A DNA stretch of 64,000 nucleotides from Psychroflexus tropicus DSM 15496. Lineage in GTDB: Bacteria > Bacteroidota > Bacteroidia > Flavobacteriales > Flavobacteriaceae. The stretch spans positions 851,218-915,217 of the forward strand of contig NZ_KB905343.1 in NCBI RefSeq assembly GCF_000378765.1, written 5' to 3'. Shown one piece after another: positions 60,470-64,000 of this stretch; the first letter of the stretch is position 1; every line of letters begins with the position of its first letter. The position numbers and the translations under genes were made by a program. The notes beneath the pieces are model-generated. The model saw only the letters and a program-made list of their open reading frames with translations, did no database searches and was not told the DNA's origin.

Positions 60470-61843
60470 ATGGAAAATAAAGCTAACATCAGATTTTTAG
60501 GAGCCGCAAGAGAAGTGACGGGATCTAAATTTTTAATAGAAACTCCAGAACGACAGTTGCTCATCGATTGTGGTTTATTCCAGGGATTAAAAGAATTAAG
60601 GCTTCTCAATTGGCAAGACTTACCTATTGGAGTGTCAAAGATAGACGTGGTTTTACTCACACATGGACATTTGGATCATGTTGGTTATTTACCGCGTTTG
60701 GTCAAACAGGGGTTTAAGGGTAAGATCATAGGGACATCCCCAACGCTAGCTATTGCAGAAATCATATTAAAAGATAGTGCTAAAATTCATGAAGAAGACG
60801 CTAAAAAAGCCAATGAGGAAGAGTACACCAAACACAATCCTGCAAAGCCATTCTACAGCTTGTTAGAAGCTGAACTCACGATCAAACAGTTTGAAGCTGC
60901 AAATGAAAACCAATGGATTCATCTCTCAGATCACATTTCTTATCGATTTCAGTACAACGGCCATATTCTTGGAGCAACCTTTATAGAATTAGATATTTTT
61001 GAGAAGCGATTTGTCTTTTCAGGCGATATTGGGCGTCAGCATGATTATTTACTCGACCCGCCCAAACAACCTGAATGGGCGGATGTTTTAGTACTAGAGA
61101 GTACGTATGGCAATAAATTGCATCCTGAAGAATATCTGGAAGAGACCCTTACTCAAACTATTATGGAGACTTTCAATAAAAAAGGAACTCTTGTTATACC
61201 GAGTTTTGCTGTGGAGCGGCTACAAACGTTGATGTATATACTTTGGAAATTATATCAAAAAAATAAAATCCCAAACATTCCAATGGTTATAGATAGTCCA
61301 ATGGGTAATAATGTTCTCAATCTATTTAAGCAGTTTCCTGATTGGCATAAGTTATCCACAAAAGATTTCAAAGCTATGTGTCATCAATTCAGGATTATTC
61401 AATCCTACAAAGAAACCTGGGAGGTTATTGATGATAATCGACCTAAAATTATAATTGCAGGAAGTGGAATGGTGACGGGAGGAAGAGTTTTGACTTATTT
61501 ACAACAGCTTATAGATAACCCAGCAACTACCATTTTACTGGTAGGCTATCAAGCCGAAGGTACACGTGGAAGACAGCTTTTGGAAGGAGTTCATGAAATC
61601 CGCTTTTATGGTAAATATTATCCTGTAAAAGCACAGGTCAAAAACATAGAAAGTCTTTCTGCACACGCTGACCAGGCAGAAATTATTGAATGGTTAGGAA
61701 AAATAAAAAACATTCCAGAACAGGTGTATTTAGTCCATGGAGAGGCCTCTAGTCTGGATGCTTTAAGGCTAAAAATTAAGCAAACTTTTGGCTGGACTAC
61801 CTGTATTCCAAAACTCAACGACTCGTTTGAGGTTGTGCCATAA
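60470..61843 (+). CDS. MBL-fold beta-CASP ribonuclease
   Basis: 457 residues. The metallo-beta-lactamase motifs are LIDCGLFQG, THGHLDHVGY (HxHxDH at 65-70), GHILGATFIEL and FSGDIGR. Beta-CASP motif A is LESTYGN, motif B TLVIPSFAVERLQTLMY and motif C SAHADQAEIIEW. The RNA-specificity C-terminal segment is present (QVYLVHGEASSLDALR). It should be an RNA endo/exonuclease of the CPSF73/RNase J relatives, with two zinc ions. It is co-transcribed with the ATP-cone nuclease gene (12-base gap). Cytosolic. Confidence 0.92.
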   Translation: MENKANIRFLGAAREVTGSKFLIETPERQLLIDCGLFQGLKELRLLNWQDLPIGVSKIDVVLLTHGHLDHVGYLPRLVKQGFKGKIIGTSPTLAIAEIILKDSAKIHEEDAKKANEEEYTKHNPAKPFYSLLEAELTIKQFEAANENQWIHLSDHISYRFQYNGHILGATFIELDIFEKRFVFSGDIGRQHDYLLDPPKQPEWADVLVLESTYGNKLHPEEYLEETLTQTIMETFNKKGTLVIPSFAVERLQTLMYILWKLYQKNKIPNIPMVIDSPMGNNVLNLFKQFPDWHKLSTKDFKAMCHQFRIIQSYKETWEVIDDNRPKIIIAGSGMVTGGRVLTYLQQLIDNPATTILLVGYQAEGTRGRQLLEGVHEIRFYGKYYPVKAQVKNIESLSAHADQAEIIEWLGKIKNIPEQVYLVHGEASSLDALRLKIKQTFGWTTCIPKLNDSFEVVP

Positions 61844-61891
61844 TTGACATTTTGAATAAAAATAGGTGTATTTTAAATTTAATGAATTGAT

Positions 61892-62728
61892 CTAGTTTGG
61901 AAACACCATTAGAGGAACTCTAAGGTCATTGGTGATTTTATTTGTTGATGAGCCCATAAAAAAACGCTTAAAAAATCCTTCAGATTTGACTAATAAGAGT
62001 ATTAAATCTATATCGTGCGTCTGTATAAAACAATCCACGACGTATTCTAAAGGAATATTGTGCACAGCATGATACTCAAAAGGGACTGGATCGAGAAATG
62101 AAGTTAAAACTTTTTCATCGGTTCTGGCTTCTAATGGAGCCTCCCCCTTTGGGCAAATCCTTAAGGCGTGAACCTTACCGCCTACTTGCTTTATAAACTT
62201 CACAATATCCCTAAAAGAGTTATCGCTCATTTTGTCATAATCATGCAAAGGTAAGACTGTATTTTGAATAGGATTGAACTTAAACTCTGAAGGAATGGCC
62301 AAGATAGGATGTGTAATATTTCTTATCATTTTTACCGTATTGCTCCCAAACACGACTTCTTTGGCATTGGTGACTCCATTGGTCCCCATGACAGATAATT
62401 GGATATCCTTTGACTCTATGACGCTTTTTACCGCATCGGTCAAGCTATCGTAAGCAACAAGAGGGTGAAAGGATACGGATTTTATATTGTAATCTAGCTT
62501 TAACTTAGAAATTAGCTCATCGAGTTGTTGTTTAACTTCTTTCAATAAGGAATCATAAAAACTTTCATTTCCAGATGCTATGACTTCAACCGTAGAGTAA
62601 GTGGAATCTGGTTCTTTACAATGAAGTATATAAAAGCTTAGAGAATCTCCTTCAAACAGTTGCAAAGCATAATGAATCGCATTTAGGGAGTTTTCAGAAA
62701 AATCAGTAAGGGCTAAGATGTTTTTCAT
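61892..62728 (-). CDS. Universal stress protein, tandem-domain (second)
   Basis: 278 residues, two Usp domains, homologous in layout to the protein at 58694-59533. Domain 1 keeps the Gly-2x-Gly-9x-Gly-Ser ATP motif (GTNGVTNAKEVVFGSN). The C-terminal domain is diverged. It is convergent with the beta-CASP gene, 48 bases apart with no clear terminator between. A paralogue pair bracketing two nuclease genes suggests that the whole block serves one stress programme. Confidence 0.9.
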   Translation of the reverse strand: MKNILALTDFSENSLNAIHYALQLFEGDSLSFYILHCKEPDSTYSTVEVIASGNESFYDSLLKEVKQQLDELISKLKLDYNIKSVSFHPLVAYDSLTDAVKSVIESKDIQLSVMGTNGVTNAKEVVFGSNTVKMIRNITHPILAIPSEFKFNPIQNTVLPLHDYDKMSDNSFRDIVKFIKQVGGKVHALRICPKGEAPLEARTDEKVLTSFLDPVPFEYHAVHNIPLEYVVDCFIQTHDIDLILLLVKSEGFFKRFFMGSSTNKITNDLRVPLMVFPN

Positions 62729-62769
62729 AAGTTTTAATTTACCCTCTAAGATAAAAACAATACCAATAA

Positions 62770-62793
62770 AAAAAACTGACTCTCGTCAGCTTT
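62770..62793 (-). terminator. Terminator of the small basic protein gene
   Basis: Read on the minus strand, the stem GCTGAC / GTCAGT-type hairpin with loop GAGA is followed by a run of seven T. It looks at first like an FNR-type palindrome (CTGACtctcGTCAG) but the adjacent T run fits termination. Confidence 0.7.
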
Positions 62794-62826
62794 CTTTAAT
62801 CTTGGAATTAGAAAAAACCTTTAAGA

Positions 62827-63024
62827 TTAAAGGCTTTTCCTGTTGTTTTTCTTTCTCTGTGCTTTTTGTCTTTTTTCTTCAGCTATCTGTTTATTTCTTT
62901 TGGCTTTAGCTAACATTTCACGATTAAAATGAACTCCGTCACCGTGCATATCGGCTAAATGAACTTGCTCTTCCGTTTTAGCTGCATCTTCAAAAGGTCT
63001 AAATTTATGGTTTTTACTGCTCAT
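62827..63024 (-). CDS. Small basic conserved protein of unknown function
   Basis: 65 residues. The N-terminal half has an acidic and aromatic patch (KFRPFEDAAKTEEQVHLADMHGDGVHF), the C-terminal half is a Lys/Arg/Gln-rich helix (about 37-65). The terminator directly after it supports a real gene. No membrane segment. The basic tail could bind nucleic acid; that is a guess. I do not recognise the family. Confidence 0.6.
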   Translation of the reverse strand: MSSKNHKFRPFEDAAKTEEQVHLADMHGDGVHFNREMLAKAKRNKQIAEEKRQKAQRKKNNRKSL

Positions 63025-63093
63025 GTTTTTTATTTAAATATAAAACGAATTTCACATCTACACTATCTAATGAAGCGTTAAATACTTAAAATT

Positions 63094-64000
63094 TTAGGTA
63101 GTCTTCAGTTTTTTAGTTAATTCCTCAAGCTGATATGATTCCTGCTCCCCCGTCTTCATGTTTTTTAGATTGTATACTCCGTTCTGCATCTCTGTGCCTC
63201 CTGCTAGTATTACAAAAGGAATGTTCCTTCTGTCGGCATAGGTCATTTGCTTTTTCATCTTAGCCGCATCAGGATATAATTCCGTAGGTATAGAATGAGT
63301 TCGTAGTTGAGTTATAGCCTTTAAAGCATATAGAGCTTCATCATTTCCGAAGTTAATAAACAAAGCTTTCGTCGTTTCCTTAATTTCCTCAGGAAATAAA
63401 TCCAGCTCTTCAAGGACCAGGTATATTCTGTCCAATCCGAATGATATACCAACTCCACTCATATTCTTTAATCCAAAAATACCAGTAAGATCATCATATC
63501 GTCCACCACCACCTATCGAACCCATTTTCACACCTTCTGGTGCAGAGATTTCAAAAATAGCACCTGTGTAGTAATTTAAACCACGAGCCAGAGTGACATC
63601 AAGATCTAAACTTGCAGTACTTAGCGGAATTTCGTTTAAGGCCGTTTGTATAACTTCAAGTTCTTCTATGCCTTTTAATCCAATTTCAGAATGAGCCAGT
63701 AAAGATTTTAAAAGACTTTTTTTGGTTCCGAAATCTCCACTAAAATTGAAGATAGGTTTGATATTTTCAATCGCTGTTGCAGATATACCTTTCTCCAACA
63801 TCTCCTTAACGACCCCTTCCTCACCGATTTTATCCAACTTATCCAGAGCTACCGTAAAATCGATCAATCTATCGCTTTCTCCAATCACTTCAGCCAGACC
63901 AGATAAAATTTTACGATTATTCATCTTAATAGTTACACCTTCCAACTTTAAACTGCTAAAAACCGCATCATATAATTGGATAAACTCTACTTCCTGCCAT
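63094..64000 (-). CDS. hisS: Histidyl-tRNA synthetase, C-terminal part (cut by window edge)
   Basis: About 300 residues of the C-terminal two-thirds; the 5' end lies beyond base 64000. The frame is open through the right edge (WQEVEFIQLYDAVFSSLK). Class II motifs of HisRS are visible: LARGLNYYTGAIFE (His-binding loop), SIGGGGRYDDLTG (about 150 residues from the end) and GVGISFGLDRIY (motif 3). The anticodon-binding domain (ALFINFGNDE...LYPDAAKMKKQMTYADRR, VILAGGTEMQNG) completes the protein. It charges tRNA-His. Confidence 0.96.
   Translation of the reverse strand, partial: WQEVEFIQLYDAVFSSLKLEGVTIKMNNRKILSGLAEVIGESDRLIDFTVALDKLDKIGEEGVVKEMLEKGISATAIENIKPIFNFSGDFGTKKSLLKSLLAHSEIGLKGIEELEVIQTALNEIPLSTASLDLDVTLARGLNYYTGAIFEISAPEGVKMGSIGGGGRYDDLTGIFGLKNMSGVGISFGLDRIYLVLEELDLFPEEIKETTKALFINFGNDEALYALKAITQLRTHSIPTELYPDAAKMKKQMTYADRRNIPFVILAGGTEMQNGVYNLKNMKTGEQESYQLEELTKKLKTT

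Noticed and set aside
60470-61843. Possible toxin-antitoxin or restriction-modification interpretation of the ATP-cone nuclease and MBL pair
   Set aside because: There is no DNA methyltransferase gene nearby, and the MBL protein has complete beta-CASP RNase motifs rather than antitoxin features.
62776-62789. CTGAC-N4-GTCAG palindrome between the Usp gene and the small basic protein gene, resembling an FNR/Crp site
   Set aside because: On the minus strand it forms a hairpin followed by seven T right after the small gene's stop, so it is better explained as its terminator.

Overview
The window is chromosomal DNA from a Bacteroidota bacterium, almost certainly a member of the Flavobacteriaceae; the genus cannot be fixed from this sequence. 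Four things point there. The primary sigma factor is short and lacks region 1.1. Many genes are preceded by the Bacteroidota -7 promoter element TAnnTTTG (tRNA-Met, HU, upp, FKBP, parD, umuD, desaturase and others). Several families are typical of the group (DUF4290 next to murA, DUF2452, DUF4251, START-like, a small lipoprotein next to parC). MurA carries Asp in place of the fosfomycin-target Cys. DNA is AT-rich throughout. There is no rRNA operon, prophage, IS element or CRISPR array. Gene density is high, and several convergent pairs share a 4-base TTAA so that both stop codons overlap.

Layout. 1-8.8 kb: end of parE, a PH-like membrane protein and parC; a small lipoprotein; an XRE regulator divergent from an M14 peptidase; Lrp; YebC with a small acidic partner; an SF2 helicase. 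8.9-17 kb: envelope and osmotic genes (BCCT transporter, VTT protein, MFS transporter, YbdG-type MscS channel, SdiA-regulated-type propeller, PBP1A). 17-25.5 kb: SDR, rpoD, two small membrane proteins, SlyD-type FKBP, DUF2452, dienelactone hydrolase, OmpA lipoprotein, upp, Aquifex-type aconitase. 25.5-34 kb is the most accessory-looking part: a cysteine-less ArsC-fold protein, an FAD oxidoreductase, DUF4251, a three-gene patatin phospholipase operon, a lipoprotein methyltransferase, dispersed repeats, a Crp-family regulator with an acyl-lipid desaturase, and a GxxExxY gene without a usable start inside a repeat island. 34-49 kb: YbbP/YbbA/TesA module, MsbA-like exporter, DbpA-like helicase, YchF, a ParDE toxin-antitoxin pair, UmuDC, DUF2254, a methyltransferase, MurA. 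49-57 kb: AAA_28 NTPase-RecQ-Fmt operon, HU, YqgE, class IV aminotransferase, tRNA-Met(CAT), CbpM/CbpA, a WG-repeat gene interrupted by a stop codon. 57-64 kb: DJ-1/PfpI protein, then a stress cluster (short HPF, two tandem-domain Usp proteins, an ATP-cone/nuclease fusion, a beta-CASP RNase), and the 3' part of hisS.

The most promising under-described systems are the ATP-cone nuclease/beta-CASP/Usp/HPF cluster (58.3-62.7 kb) and the patatin operon with its lipoprotein and small helical partner (28.1-30.1 kb). The best regulatory signals are a 34-base palindrome abutting the umuDC promoter, an inverted repeat centred on the parDE -7 box, palindromes between the XRE regulator and the M14 peptidase, and an E. 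coli-like TTGACT-17-TATTAT promoter before rpoD. Functional calls rest on motifs and remembered family features; no database search was run.
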